64,000 nucleotides of DNA from Siphonodentalium dalli (Eukaryota > Mollusca > Scaphopoda > Gadilida > Siphonodentaliidae), in NCBI GenBank assembly GCA_032622095.1, contig CP136066.1, positions 114,725,319-114,789,318 of the forward strand. The letters run 5' to 3'. Below, piece after piece: positions 10,714-24,700 of the stretch. The translations under genes were made by a program, and so were the position numbers. The notes beneath the pieces were generated by a model. It did no database searches, was not told the origin of the DNA, and worked only from the letters and a program-made list of their open reading frames with translations. Every line of letters starts with the position of its first letter. Position 1 is the stretch's first letter.

Positions 10714-12080
10714 TATTTATACGACGTCCCTGAAATACTATAATATATGGGATGGACCTTTAAGCTGATTATTATAAAAGATAGAGTTTATTTATCCTTT
10801 ATATATATACACATTGTATATTTGTATAATTTCTGCTTAATATTTGGTGCAGGTGATTCACATGATCCATAAATTATAGAGCCCACTTTCTATACTTTTA
10901 TTACACGAGAAATCAGTACAATGTCACAGTATTCGTGTTCCAAGAATTTGTGTAAAAAAAACGTGTGTAAGTTATATATCCACGACATACATGATCATGT
11001 CAGGCGAATTATTTTTTGTAATCTATAGTGTTCATGTATGCTTATTCCCATTTAGAACGACAACCAGCCATACTTGTTTCTATATTTGAGTATTTTCATG
11101 TCATGTCCGCTGAATTATAACATATTTTCATTGAACTGAAATATGGCTGCTTTATTCTTAATTGTAGTATGATGTACTTTCGTGCAATTAGCAAATCAAC
11201 TACAATTTATAGCACAAATGAAACTTCCTCCCATAGAGCCAAAGCAATAAGATATTTGGTAATTTTCTTGTTTTGAGAAATTGATAACTATTCTAGCAGT
11301 TCTCTATATATAGAGCTATATTGAGAGAGATACAAAAAAGACAATATTATTTTAACATTTCAAATGTATGAACAACCATTTTTTTCCGGTCTATTTAGTT
11401 ATATATTCAATGGACATGCATGGTATATGTGAAATACGATATATAACACCTCTGTTTTTACTAGTCAATATTCCAATATATAGCGAGCTTCTGATCCTTC
11501 TGTATCTTTCCCTAATCACGTAATCAGAAAACCAATGCACAAAAGTTGGACGGACATACGGGACCATTCCATAATAAACACCAACCTTTATTGTATGAAG
11601 GAAGCGCGTTCAGGAATATGTGCAACTACCATATCCAATATTATCAACCCTTCACCCACCTCCTAAATGTGCTCATGCGTGTTTTCACTAATTTGATCAC
11701 AAATAATTCGCATGACGCGTTAAGACCACTTTATGACGCAACGATACTACTGCACGGGAAGAATTTGTTTCACGAAAACCATATTGATTGGAGTAGAGCT
11801 ATAGTATCTTCAATTATTGTCAGATGTGTCATTGTTCTGTTTCCAACAATTATTGCTAATACTTATGTTATACTAGCTGAAACAGGCTCCATTCGGGAGC
11901 ATTTATTCAGTGTCGGAGGGGGCTGCGGCTCCTGCACAAAGGGGCCACACGTTCCCTTTATTAGTTATATATAGGGGCCATAGGCCCCTGTGTGCGATTT
12001 GCGCACATTTTATACCGCGCAAAGGCCACATTTAAAAATTATATAGAGCCCCGGAGGTGACATCCGAATTTGTTTTTTTT
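10714..12080. other. AT-rich region without a supported gene
   Basis: A 142-codon open frame starts at 11546 (+) but has no recognisable domain, signal or codon pattern and is not called. A GC-richer stretch with short repeats of GGGGCC/GGCCCC lies at about 11915-12010. Confidence 0.4.
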
Positions 12081-12229
12081 AAGTCGTGGCCACGAGAAGA
12101 AAGTCGTGGCCACGAGAAAAAAACTCGTTGCCACGAGAAGAAAGTCGTGGCCACGAGAATAAAGTCGTCGCCACGAAAATAAAGTTGTGCCGCAAAAATA
12201 AAGTCGTGGCCACGAGAGAAAAAGTCGTT
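12081..12229. repeat. 21-bp tandem array built on a 12-bp palindrome
   Basis: About seven units of the form AAGTCGTGGCCACGAGAAGAA occur. The core TCGTGGCCACGA is a perfect palindrome in the better-kept units, while two units near 12165-12200 are decayed. The array ends about 20 bp before the TTAA element at 12248. Confidence 0.8.
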
Positions 12230-12247
12230 CACAGACACATGCATGCC

Positions 12248-12838
12248 TTAAAGGGGTACTGTACGCCAAATGTTGTCGTTGGTTTCTATAGTCTCCGAGT
12301 CGGAGAATAAGGTACCATTTTTTTCATTATTTGAAAGTCTGTTGAGTACGAAGTAGTGTTACGGATGACAAATTTACCGGAATGCAAAAATACAAATTGT
12401 CGTTGTCGAGTAATTTTTGTACAGTTTTCAACCAAATGAATCAAATAAAAGTTATATTATAGGCATACTAGTCCCATATAATCATTTAAGTTATTGTATC
12501 GTCGCTAGTCAGTGAGTGACTTGATTGTTCTCCCCGTATCATCATAATATTTTAAGCGATCGTGTGTGCGATCGGTTTAACAATCCAGTATCCCTCAATA
12601 ACTTTGTTTGATTACGGGAATTCGTAATTTAATTGACGCCATTTTATGGCTCCAGTCATAAATTCAATTTATATCAAATTATTAACTTTTAAATTATTAA
12701 ATTTTAAGATAGCCTATTAACCTGAGCGTTTACAGAATACATCTTCGACTCAAATTACTTATGTGTCTATATAGTATCGATATTAGATCGTTGTTCTCAC
12801 CGGAAATTTAATGAAAATGGCGTACAGTACCCCTTTAA
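12248..12838. mobile_element. TTAA-flanked MITE with TTAAAGGGG ends
   Basis: Inverted ends read TTAAAGGGGTACTGTACGCC at 12248 and the exact complement ending at 12838, enclosing an AT-rich interior without coding. The TTAA duplication plus AAAGGGG start fits the TTAAAGGRR signature described for T2-type MITEs linked to Kolobok transposons. The target lies at the edge of a 66-bp repeat whose second copy retains an uninterrupted TTAAATGGAT, which supports the TTAA boundary. Confidence 0.8.
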
Positions 12839-12967
12839 ATGGATAAATCGCCAGCGTGGGTCAATTTCCTGAGAGCAAAGGGTGTGTTTATATTGGTGCA
12901 TTAAATGGATGAATCGCCAGTGGTTGTCAATTTCCTGTGAGGTAAGGGAGCGTTTATATTGGTGTAG
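12835..12967. repeat. 66-bp direct repeat, two copies
   Basis: Two copies start at about 12835 and 12902. Each has TTAAATGGATRAATCGCC, a TCAATTTCCTG block, and TTTATATTGGTG at the end. Identity is roughly 80 percent by eye. Confidence 0.7.
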
Positions 12968-13911
12968 ATATGTGTGTATTTCTACACGCACACTAGTGTC
13001 AACGGGTAGATATACAGAAATGCACACAGAATGAAAACGGTAATCGTGTGAGCAACAATCGTATCCGTTAAAATTCACGGTCAACACCGATGCATTGCGA
13101 CAGGCAAATCGGCTATCCCATGGCATCAGATGGTTCGCAAAGGTGATCACATTTAAGTATTTGGTATATGGCCCAGCAAACATCTGGGACGATTTTTCAT
13201 ATTTCTGAATCCGAACCCAGAAGCAAAGAATCGAAGAGTGACATAGTTTTTGATACGCATGACACGCTTTATGAAATTTTGCGTCGTGTTTCTTTATTAA
13301 TTATAATGCATGATCAATGCTCGTGTATAATTTGTCAAAATTAGGTGGTGTCATGTTGGAAATACCCAACACTTGGAAAGGTGCATGGAAGCCAATATAA
13401 ATGCTAGGATTTTGAGATGTTCATATTCATATTTCAAACTTCTCACACCGGGCCGTCCATGGTTCTGGTCCTGCCCCCCACGGTGCAGCAAAAGCTAAAG
13501 GGATCAATGGGGAAGGGTGCAATTGGAATTATTCAAACTCGTGCGATTGGTCTGTTTCAATGGGAGGGTGCAGTTGGAGTTGGACATTACAAGGTGGACC
13601 TCCCCCAACACACGGAGACCGTACAGGCACGTCGCTATGCAGCACGGCATAATATCAAATCGCTTTGTCTGATTGTGGATTCATTTTTTTGCCTGGCCTA
13701 AACTGACGATAACAAATGTTATTAGCACCGGTACATGTTGAACTATCGAAATTTTACTTCTCTTATCGTTACCTTTGGTAAAAATGCATCTTTTATATGC
13801 ATGTTGCCGTTCATATTCTGACACCAATGAGTTTTCTATAAGAAAATGCTTGCAAAAAATGCAGTGCAAACTTGCCAGTGTATGAACGTACCCTTAGACT
13901 CCAATTGGGAG
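12968..13911. other. No supported gene
   Basis: A 94-codon open frame at 13417-13701 (+) contains a repeated GAIG/GAVG-type pattern but no known domain. It is left uncalled. The rest is AT-rich. Confidence 0.35.
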
Positions 13912-14199
13912 CATTCGCCATGGGTTAACTATGTATATCAGTATTGGTTATGTATAGATAGAGGAGACAATGAAGATTCCAATAACAATAACCTGTTGGG
14001 GTACAAACTGGGTATGGTGTCATGATGATCGCCAGAGCCTTAGACGCGCATATACTATAATGTGTTGCATTGAAAGTGCGGGTTAATTTTCTGCGGGTAA
14101 GACTCCGGCCTGGGTCATTCACCATGGGCTAACTATATGTGTGTCAGTATTGGGTATGCATATATAGATAGATGAGACAATGGAGATTACAACAATACC

Positions 14200-15160
14200 T
14201 TTTATCGGAATTAGGTATGTCAGATATATGGATCAATCAATTTTCAGAAAGTAGCAATCCCCGCTGGTTTAAAGAACACATCAAGACCACATTTGAGAAC
14301 CAATTTAAGATAAAATGGAAAAATGATATTAAAAACATGAATAAATGTAGAACGTGTAGGCTTTTTAAGATAAGATTTGGCAGAGAAAAATACCTCTCAG
14401 TATTAAACCAAAGAACAGCGCAAACATTGTCAAAATTTCGATGTTCCAACCATTGGCTCCCAATAGAAACCGGATCGTGGTACAATATAGACATAGATAA
14501 AAGAGTTTGCACATTATGCGACAGTAAACCGATTGGAGACGAGTACCCCTATCTGTTTGAGTGTCCGGAAATTAGCTCGCTCAGAAGACGTTTCTTCCCA
14601 TCATCATTAACTGAACTCAATAATTTGTTTGGCTTTGAAAAAATAATGAATCCGAAAGATATAGTACCATTAAATAAATTATGTTGTTTTATCAGACAAC
14701 TTACCAGAAAAATTGGATCACCGCTGAGCTGAGCACATGTACGATTCTTGTTAGTTCGGCGCTGGTGGGTGTGGAAGACGGACCGGTGTCTCGTGGGTTT
14801 CCCCACACCGAGCCCCGGTCAGTCGCCCTCACACACACAGCGCTGAATTGAACAAGTTGGAGATGAATTATTATCATGTTACCCATATATATGTATGTAT
14901 GTACGAATATGTGTATGCACGCGGGTATATATATGCATGCGTATGTATGTGCATGTGTATGTATGCATATGTGTATATGTATAGGTATATATATGTATGT
15001 ATATATATGTATATGTATGTGTATATGTGCGTATGTATGGGTGTCCCTCTTGTCTGCACCTTTTGACATTGAATGTATTATGTTTTTCACATATATATGG
15101 TTCTATTGTCGCATTATACTTGTATATATGTGATTTATGGGCAATAAAACATTGAAGAAG
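14200..15160 (+). mobile_element. 5'-truncated LINE insertion with 9-bp target duplication
   Basis: The insertion is flanked by AACAATACC at 14191-14199 and 15161-15169. Its first 530 bases are an intact reading frame (to the stop at 14730-14732) for the C-terminal part of a LINE ORF2 protein. It includes FRCSNHWLPIETGSWYN followed by CTLC and a FECP motif, a conserved cysteine-rich tail in several LINE groups. Codons upstream of 14200 belong to the host repeat, so the apparent ATG at 14172 is not the real start. The 3' part is a non-coding tail with a TATG microsatellite, ending in GGGCAATAAAACATTGAAG. The reverse-transcriptase core is missing, so this copy is not autonomous. Confidence 0.85.
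14884..15045. repeat. TATG/TA compound microsatellite in the LINE 3' tail
   Basis: Irregular runs of ATGT, GTAT and ATAT over about 160 bp. Long open frames here, rich in Tyr/Met/Cys or His/Ile/Tyr, are products of the repeat and are not genes. Confidence 0.9.
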
Positions 15161-15317
15161 AACAATACCAACATGTTGGGGTACAAGCTGGGGAAGGGGA
15201 TATAATGATCGTTAGAATTTTAGACATGCCTATAGTTTAGATGTTGCATTCAAAGTGCGGGAAAAATTTATGCGGGATAAGTCTCCGGCCCGTAACATTC
15301 ACCATGGATTAACTCTA

Positions 15318-15768
15318 GGTTACACTGGTGTAAATAAGGTTCGGAGAGACCTCTAGCGGATGCGGGAGGAATATATAGGAGAGAATAAAATAGACACTGG
15401 GCCCTGATTGGTCAATAGCCTTGTGTGCTTTTTGCATAAAAAAATCATCACACCTCTTCCCTATGATTTCCCATAGGTAAGATAGCCATTGGCACAGGAA
15501 TTAACCCTTTGTAGTGAAGTTTGAATTTGTTGGTGTGGTCTAAAATATGACAGTATTTTTTTATGCGGATCTGACACTAGTTACGAAAACACAAGATTTA
15601 AAGGCGAATTCCCTGCTAGACAGATATGATTTTTTTGTGTAAAAAGTTTCCCGAAATGTCAATTTTTCAGATTAAAAAAAAAAATTGGACCCATGGTTCA
15701 TATAGCCAACAGCATACGCTAAAACGTTAGCACTGAGGCCTATGGAAAACATTTACACCAGTGTAACC
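15318..15768 (+). mobile_element. 451-bp inverted-end element, copy 1
   Basis: Ends are GGTTACACTGGTGTAAAT and its complement, an 18-bp perfect inverted repeat. Each end is itself nearly self-complementary (TTACAC-TG-GTGTAA). The interior is AT-rich and non-coding. Left flank TCTA (host), right flank TAAAGGG (satellite). Confidence 0.85.
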
Positions 15769-18700
15769 TAAAGGGAAAAATGAACTTTTTGGCATTTTTG
15801 ATTCCTGGGAGTCACTTTAAAGTATTTTAATGCATTTTTCACAACCTGGTCTTTCAGTCCAATGAATCTCCCATGCATGGTGTGGCTATTCTTGCTGCTG
15901 ATGTCTTCTTTCACTTCCATCGGCCAAAAAAATGGTATGATTTTTCATAAAAAATGCCAATTTTTCAAGGTATTTTCAAAAAATTTCAAGGTGGTAATTG
16001 TCACATGATAATGCAAATTACCCATTACATGAGCATGTCAATGACACACATACCAATTGTTATAAGAAGCTAATCTAACAAGTATTTTGGATTTTATAGC
16101 CAGTGATATACAGATATATATAATAAAAGTGTCTCATTTTCACTGGTGGGTATGGCCATTTGAAGGTTAATAGCACTAAAACTTGGACACATTTAAGAAA
16201 ATGCTTCAGCATTTCAAAGAGAGCATATCTTTGTTCAACTAATTCAATATACACCCACATCCAGTTATCTTGGATCACCCTTGCAGACCTGAAAATGTCA
16301 TATTTTAGTCTTCCATGTGCTGATAAAGTCATGTGCTTGATGCTCAGCTGATCAGATCTGGACCCAATGACCTCACATCACCAGAAGTTCTCTCATGGAA
16401 AGGATCTTGTACAGTCTTCCATAGCTGATCCAAGTTTGCAACACCAGACCCCAAAAACTGTGTGAAAATGGGGCCTGAATATGACTTGCGGTGGAAAAAT
16501 GTGCTTTTTTGATGAATAATGTGTTACAGAGAGTGGGGTTAAATTGTGTGTGATAAATAAAGAACCACAGAAGTGATATTATTTTTGAACACATTTTTTT
16601 CATTCATGGGCAATTCTGAAAAAATGTAGGGTGTTACAATTATTCCGCGAAAAAGCGGGCTATCGCTTTAAAGGGAAAAATGAACTTTTTGGCATTTTTG
16701 ATTCCTGGGAGTCACTTTAAAGTATTTTAATGCATTTTTCACAACCTGGTCTTTCAGTCCAATGAATCTCCCATGCATGGTGTGGCTATTCTTGCTGCTG
16801 ATGTCTTCTTTCACTTCCATCGGCCAAAAAAATGGTATGATTTTTCATAAAAAATGCCAATTTTTCAAGGTATTTTCAAAAAATTTCAAGGTGGTAATTG
16901 TCACATGATAATGCAAATTACCCATTACATGAGCATGTCAATGACACACATACCAATTGTTATAAGAAGCTAATCTAACAAGTATTTTGGATTTTATAGC
17001 CAGTGATATACAGATATATATAATAAAAGTGTCTCATTTTCACTGGTGGGTATGGCCATTTGAAGGTTAATAGCACTAAAACTTGGACACATTTAAGAAA
17101 ATGCTTCAGCATTTCAAAGAGAGCATATCTTTGTTCAACTAATTCAATATACACCCACATCCAGTTATCTTGGATCACCCTTGCAGACCTGAAAATGTCA
17201 TATTTTAGTCTTCCATGTGCTGATAAAGTCATGTGCTTGATGCTCAGCTGATCAGATCTGGACCCAATGACCTCACATCACCAGAAGTTCTCTCATGGAA
17301 AGGATCTTGTACAGTCTTCCATAGCTGATCCAAGTTTGCAACACCAGACCCCAAAAACTGTGTGAAAATGGGGCCTGAATATGACTTGCGGTGGAAAAAT
17401 GTGCTTTTTTGATGAATAATGTGTTACAGAGAGTGGGGTTAAATTGTGTGTGATAAATAAAGAACCACAGAAGTGATATTATTTTTGAACACATTTTTTT
17501 CATTCATGGGCAATTCTGAAAAAATGTAGGGTGTTACAATTATTCCGCGAAAAAGCGGGCTATCGCTTTAAAGGGAAAAATGAACTTTTTGGCATTTTTG
17601 ATTCCTGGGAGTCACTTTAAAGTATTTTAATGCATTTTTCACAACCTGGTCTTTCAGTCCAATGAATCTCCCATGCATGGTGTGGCTATTCTTGCTGCTG
17701 ATGTCTTCTTTCACTTCCATCGGCCAAAAAAATGGTATGATTTTTCATAAAAAATGCCAATTTTTCAAGGTATTTTCAAAAAATTTCAAGGTGGTAATTG
17801 TCACATGATAATGCAAATTACCCATTACATGAGCATGTCAATGACACACATACCAATTGTTATAAGAAGCTAATCTAACAAGTATTTTGGATTTTATAGC
17901 CAGTGATATACAGATATATATAATAAAAGTGTCTCATTTTCACTGGTGGGTATGGCCATTTGAAGGTTAATAGCACTAAAACTTGGACACATTTAAGAAA
18001 ATGCTTCAGCATTTCAAAGAGAGCATATCTTTGTTCAACTAATTCAATATACACCCACATCCAGTTATCTTGGATCACCCTTGCAGACCTGAAAATGTCA
18101 TATTTTAGTCTTCCGTGTGCTGATAAAGTCATGTGCTTGATGCTCAGCTGATCAGATCTGGACCCAATGACCTCACATCACCAGAAGTTCTCTCATGGAA
18201 AGGATCTTGTACAGTCTTCCATAGCTGATCCAAGTTTGCAACACCAGACCCCAAAAACTGTGTGAAAATGGGGCCTGAATATGACTTGCGGTGGAAAAAT
18301 GTGCTTTTTTGATGAATAATGTGTTACAGAGAGTGGGGTTAAATTGTGTGTGATAAATAAAGAACCACAGAAGTGATATTATTTTTGAACACATTTTTTT
18401 CATTCATGGGCAATTCTGAAAAAATGTAGGGTGTTACAATTATTCCGCGAAAAAGCGGGCTATCGCTTTAAAGGGAAAAATGAACTTTTTGGCATTTTTG
18501 ATTCCTGGGAGTCACTTTAAAGTATTTTAATGCATTTTTCACAACCTGGTCTTTCAGTCCAATGAATCTCCCATGCATGGTGTGGCTATTCTTGCTGCTG
18601 ATGTCTTCTTTCACTTCCATCGGCCAAAAAAATGGTATGATTTTTCATAAAAAATGCCAATTTTTCAAGGTATTTTCAAAAAATTTCAAGGTGGTAATTG

Positions 18701-21700
18701 TCACATGATAATGCAAATTACCCATTACATGAGCATGTCAATGACACACATACCAATTGTTATAAGAAGCTAATCTAACAAGTATTTTGGATTTTATAGC
18801 CAGTGATATACAGATATATATAATAAAAGTGTCTCATTTTCACTGGTGGGTATGGCCATTTGAAGGTTAATAGCACTAAAACTTGGACACATTTAAGAAA
18901 ATGCTTCAGCATTTCAAAGAGAGCATATCTTTGTTCAACTAATTCAATATACACCCACATCCAGTTATCTTGGATCACCCTTGCAGACCTGAAAATGTCA
19001 TATTTTAGTCTTCCGTGTGCTGATAAAGTCATGTGCTTGATGCTCAGCTGATCAGATCTGGACCCAATGACCTCACATCACCAGAAGTTCTCTCATGGAA
19101 AGGATCTTGTACAGTCTTCCATAGCTGATCCAAGTTTGCAACACCAGACCCCAAAAACTGTGTGAAAATGGGGCCTGAATATGACTTGCGGTGGAAAAAT
19201 GTGCTTTTTTGATGAATAATGTGTTACAGAGAGTGGGGTTAAATTGTGTGTGATAAATAAAGAACCACAGAAGTGATATTATTTTTGAACACATTTTTTT
19301 CATTCATGGGCAATTCTGAAAAAATGTAGGGTGTTACAATTATTCCGCGAAAAAGCGGGCTATCGCTTTAAAGGGAAAAATGAACTTTTTGGCATTTTTG
19401 ATTCCTGGGAGTCACTTTAAAGTATTTTAATGCATTTTTCACAACCTGGTCTTTCAGTCCAATGAATCTCCCATGCATGGTGTGGCTATTCTTGCTGCTG
19501 ATGTCTTCTTTCACTTCCATCGGCCAAAAAAATGGTATGATTTTTCATAAAAAATGCCAATTTTTCAAGGTATTTTCAAAAAATTTCAAGGTGGTAATTG
19601 TCACATGATAATGCAAATTACCCATTACATGAGCATGTCAATGACACACATACCAATTGTTATAAGAAGCTAATCTAACAAGTATTTTGGATTTTATAGC
19701 CAGTGATATACAGATATATATAATAAAAGTGTCTCATTTTCACTGGTGGGTATGGCCATTTGAAGGTTAATAGCACTAAAACTTGGACACATTTAAGAAA
19801 ATGCTTCAGCATTTCAAAGAGAGCATATCTTTGTTCAACTAATTCAATATACACCCACATCCAGTTATCTTGGATCACCCTTGCAGACCTGAAAATGTCA
19901 TATTTTAGTCTTCCATGTGCTGATAAAGTCATGTGCTTGATGCTCAGCTGATCAGATCTGGACCCAATGACCTCACATCACCAGAAGTTCTCTCATGGAA
20001 AGGATCTTGTACAGTCTTCCATAGCTGATCCAAGTTTGCAACACCAGACCCCAAAAACTGTGTGAAAATGGGGCCTGAATATGACTTGCGGTGGAAAAAT
20101 GTGCTTTTTTGATGAATAATGTGTTACAGAGAGTGGGGTTAAATTGTGTGTGATAAATAAAGAACCACAGAAGTGATATTATTTTTGAACACATTTTTTT
20201 CATTCATGGGCAATTCTGAAAAAATGTAGGGTGTTACAATTATTCCGCGAAAAAGCGGGCTATCGCTTTAAAGGGAAAAATGAACTTTTTGGCATTTTTG
20301 ATTCCTGGGAGTCACTTTAAAGTATTTTAATGCATTTTTCACAACCTGGTCTTTCAGTCCAATGAATCTCCCATGCATGGTGTGGCTATTCTTGCTGCTG
20401 ATGTCTTCTTTCACTTCCATCGGCCAAAAAAATGGTATGATTTTTCATAAAAAATGCCAATTTTTCAAGGTATTTTCAAAAAATTTCAAGGTGGTAATTG
20501 TCACATGATAATGCAAATTACCCATTACATGAGCATGTCAATGACACACATACCAATTGTTATAAGAAGCTAATCTAACAAGTATTTTGGATTTTATAGC
20601 CAGTGATATACAGATATATATAATAAAAGTGTCTCATTTTCACTGGTGGGTATGGCCATTTGAAGGTTAATAGCACTAAAACTTGGACACATTTAAGAAA
20701 ATGCTTCAGCATTTCAAAGAGAGCATATCTTTGTTCAACTAATTCAATATACACCCACATCCAGTTATCTTGGATCACCCTTGCAGACCTGAAAATGTCA
20801 TATTTTAGTCTTCCATGTGCTGATAAAGTCATGTGCTTGATGCTCAGCTGATCAGATCTGGACCCAATGACCTCACATCACCAGAAGTTCTCTCATGGAA
20901 AGGATCTTGTACAGTCTTCCATAGCTGATCCAAGTTTGCAACACCAGACCCCAAAAACTGTGTGAAAATGGGGCCTGAATATGACTTGCGGTGGAAAAAT
21001 GTGCTTTTTTGATGAATAATGTGTTACAGAGAGTGGGGTTAAATTGTGTGTGATAAATAAAGAACCACAGAAGTGATATTATTTTTGAACACATTTTTTT
21101 CATTCATGGGCAATTCTGAAAAAATGTAGGGTGTTACAATTATTCCGCGAAAAAGCGGGCTATCGCTTTAAAGGGAAAAATGAACTTTTTGGCATTTTTG
21201 ATTCCTGGGAGTCACTTTAAAGTATTTTAATGCATTTTTCACAACCTGGTCTTTCAGTCCAATGAATCTCCCATGCATGGTGTGGCTATTCTTGCTGCTG
21301 ATGTCTTCTTTCACTTCCATCGGCCAAAAAAATGGTATGATTTTTCATAAAAAATGCCAATTTTTCAAGGTATTTTCAAAAAATTTCAAGGTGGTAATTG
21401 TCACATGATAATGCAAATTACCCATTACATGAGCATGTCAATGACACACATACCAATTGTTATAAGAAGCTAATCTAACAAGTATTTTGGATTTTATAGC
21501 CAGTGATATACAGATATATATAATAAAAGTGTCTCATTTTCACTGGTGGGTATGGCCATTTGAAGGTTAATAGCACTAAAACTTGGACACATTTAAGAAA
21601 ATGCTTCAGCATTTCAAAGAGAGCATATCTTTGTTCAACTAATTCAATATACACCCACATCCAGTTATCTTGGATCACCCTTGCAGACCTGAAAATGTCA

Positions 21701-24700
21701 TATTTTAGTCTTCCATGTGCTGATAAAGTCATGTGCTTGATGCTCAGCTGATCAGATCTGGACCCAATGACCTCACATCACCAGAAGTTCTCTCATGGAA
21801 AGGATCTTGTACAGTCTTCCATAGCTGATCCAAGTTTGCAACACCAGACCCCAAAAACTGTGTGAAAATGGGGCCTGAATATGACTTGCGGTGGAAAAAT
21901 GTGCTTTTTTGATGAATAATGTGTTACAGAGAGTGGGGTTAAATTGTGTGTGATAAATAAAGAACCACAGAAGTGATATTATTTTTGAACACATTTTTTT
22001 CATTCATGGGCAATTCTGAAAAAATGTAGGGTGTTACAATTATTCCGCGAAAAAGCGGGCTATCGCTTTAAAGGGAAAAATGAACTTTTTGGCATTTTTG
22101 ATTCCTGGGAGTCACTTTAAAGTATTTTAATGCATTTTTCACAACCTGGTCTTTCAGTCCAATGAATCTCCCATGCATGGTGTGGCTATTCTTGCTGCTG
22201 ATGTCTTCTTTCACTTCCATCGGCCAAAAAAATGGTATGATTTTTCATAAAAAATGCCAATTTTTCAAGGTATTTTCAAAAAATTTCAAGGTGGTAATTG
22301 TCACATGATAATGCAAATTACCCATTACATGAGCATGTCAATGACACACATACCAATTGTTATAAGAAGCTAATCTAACAAGTATTTTGGATTTTATAGC
22401 CAGTGATATACAGATATATATAATAAAAGTGTCTCATTTTCACTGGTGGGTATGGCCATTTGAAGGTTAATAGCACTAAAACTTGGACACATTTAAGAAA
22501 ATGCTTCAGCATTTCAAAGAGAGCATATCTTTGTTCAACTAATTCAATATACACCCACATCCAGTTATCTTGGATCACCCTTGCAGACCTGAAAATGTCA
22601 TATTTTAGTCTTCCATGTGCTGATAAAGTCATGTGCTTGATGCTCAGCTGATCAGATCTGGACCCAATGACCTCACATCACCAGAAGTTCTCTCATGGAA
22701 AGGATCTTGTACAGTCTTCCATAGCTGATCCAAGTTTGCAACACCAGACCCCAAAAACTGTGTGAAAATGGGGCCTGAATATGACTTGTGGTGGAAAAAT
22801 GTGCTTTTTTGATGAATAATGTGTTACAGAGAGTGGGGTTAAATTGTGTGTGATAAATAAAGAACCACAGAAGTGATATTATTTTTGAACACATTTTTTT
22901 CATTCATGGGCAATTCTGAAAAAATGTAGGGTGTTACAATTATTCCGCGAAAAAGCGGGCTATCGCTTTAAGGGAAAAATGAACTTTTTGGCATTTTTGA
23001 TTCCTGGGAGTCACTTTAAAGTATTTTAATGCATTTTTCACAACCTGGTCTTTCAGTCCAATGAATCTCCCATGCATGGTGTGGCTATTCTTGCTGCTGA
23101 TGTCTTCTTTCACTTCCATCGGCCAAAAAAATGGTATGATTTTTCATAAAAAATGCCAATTTTTCAAGGTATTTTCAAAAAATTTCAAGGTGGTAATTGT
23201 CACATGATAATGCAAATTACCCATTACATGAGCATGTCAATGACACACATACCAATTGTTATAAGAAGCTAATCTAACAAGTATTTTGGATTTTATAGCC
23301 AGTGATATACAGATATATATAATAAAAGTGTCTCATTTTCACTGGTGGGTATGGCCATTTGAAGGTTAATAGCACTAAAACTTGGACACATTTAAGAAAA
23401 TGCTTCAGCATTTCAAAGAGAGCATATCTTTGTTCAACTAATTCAATATACACCCACATCCAGTTATCTTGGATCACCCTTGCAGACCTGAAAATGTCAT
23501 ATTTTAGTCTTCCATGTGCTGATAAAGTCATGTGCTTGATGCTCAGCTGATCAGATCTGGACCCAATGACCTCACATCACCAGAAGTTCTCTCATGGAAA
23601 GGATCTTGTACAGTCTTCCATAGCTGATCCAAGTTTGCAACACCAGACCCCAAAAACTGTGTGAAAATGGGGCCTGAATATGACTTGCGGTGGAAAAATG
23701 TGCTTTTTTGATGAATAATGTGTTACAGAGAGTGGGGTTAAATTGTGTGTGATAAATAAAGAACCACAGAAGTGATATTATTTTTGAACACATTTTTTTC
23801 ATTCATGGGCAATTCTGAAAAAATGTAGGGTGTTACAATTATTCCGCGAAAAAGCGGGCTATCGCTTTAAAGGGAAAAATGAACTTTTTGGCATTTTTGA
23901 TTCCTGGGAGTCACTTTAAAGTATTTTAATGCATTTTTCACAACCTGGTCTTTCAGTCCAATGAATCTCCCATGCATGGTGTGGCTATTCTTGCTGCTGA
24001 TGTCTTCTTTCACTTCCATCGGCCAAAAAAATGGTATGATTTTTCATAAAAAATGCCAATTTTTCAAGGTATTTTCAAAAAATTTCAAGGTGGTAATTGT
24101 CACATGATAATGCAAATTACCCATTACATGAGCATGTCAATGACACACATACCAATTGTTATAAGAAGCTAATCTAACAAGTATTTTGGATTTTATAGCC
24201 AGTGATATACAGATATATATAATAAAAGTGTCTCATTTTCACTGGTGGGTATGGCCATTTGAAGGTTAATAGCACTAAAACTTGGACACATTTAAGAAAA
24301 TGCTTCAGCATTTCAAAGAGAGCATATCTTTGTTCAACTAATTCAATATACACCCACATCCAGTTATCTTGGATCACCCTTGCAGACCTGAAAATGTCAT
24401 ATTTTAGTCTTCCGTGTGCTGATAAAGTCATGTGCTTGATGCTCAGCTGATCAGATCTGGACCCAATGACCTCACATCACCAGAAGTTCTCTCATGGAAA
24501 GGATCTTGTACAGTCTTCCATAGCTGATCCAAGTTTGCAACACCAGACCCCAAAAACTGTGTGAAAATGGGGCCTGAATATGACTTGCGGTGGAAAAATG
24601 TGCTTTTTTGATGAATAATGTGTTACAGAGAGTGGGGTTAAATTGTGTGTGATAAATAAAGAACCACAGAAGTGATATTATTTTTGAACACATTTTTTTC

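Larger units (their letters stand above)
13912..15317. repeat. 205-bp host tandem repeat, copies 1-3 (interrupted)
   Basis: Copies begin with CATTCRCCATGG at 13912, 14116 and 15296. Copy 1 is complete. Copy 2 is split by the LINE at 14200-15160 and would be about 210 bp without it. Copy 3 is split at 15317 by the satellite block and resumes at 36020 with CTATGAGTCAGTATTGGG, continuing to about 36080. Shared blocks include TGTTGGGGTACAA, GCATTSAAAGTGCGGG and CTCCGGCC. Confidence 0.85.

Noticed and set aside
11546-11974. 142-codon open frame
   Set aside because: No motif, no signal or membrane pattern that convinces, and no splice or poly(A) context.
14172-14199. ATG at 14172 as the start of the LINE protein
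   Set aside because: The first nine codons lie in the host repeat and target duplication. The LINE sequence begins at 14200.
14701-15133. Open frames rich in His/Ile/Tyr or Tyr/Met/Cys
   Set aside because: Translation of the TATG microsatellite in the LINE tail.
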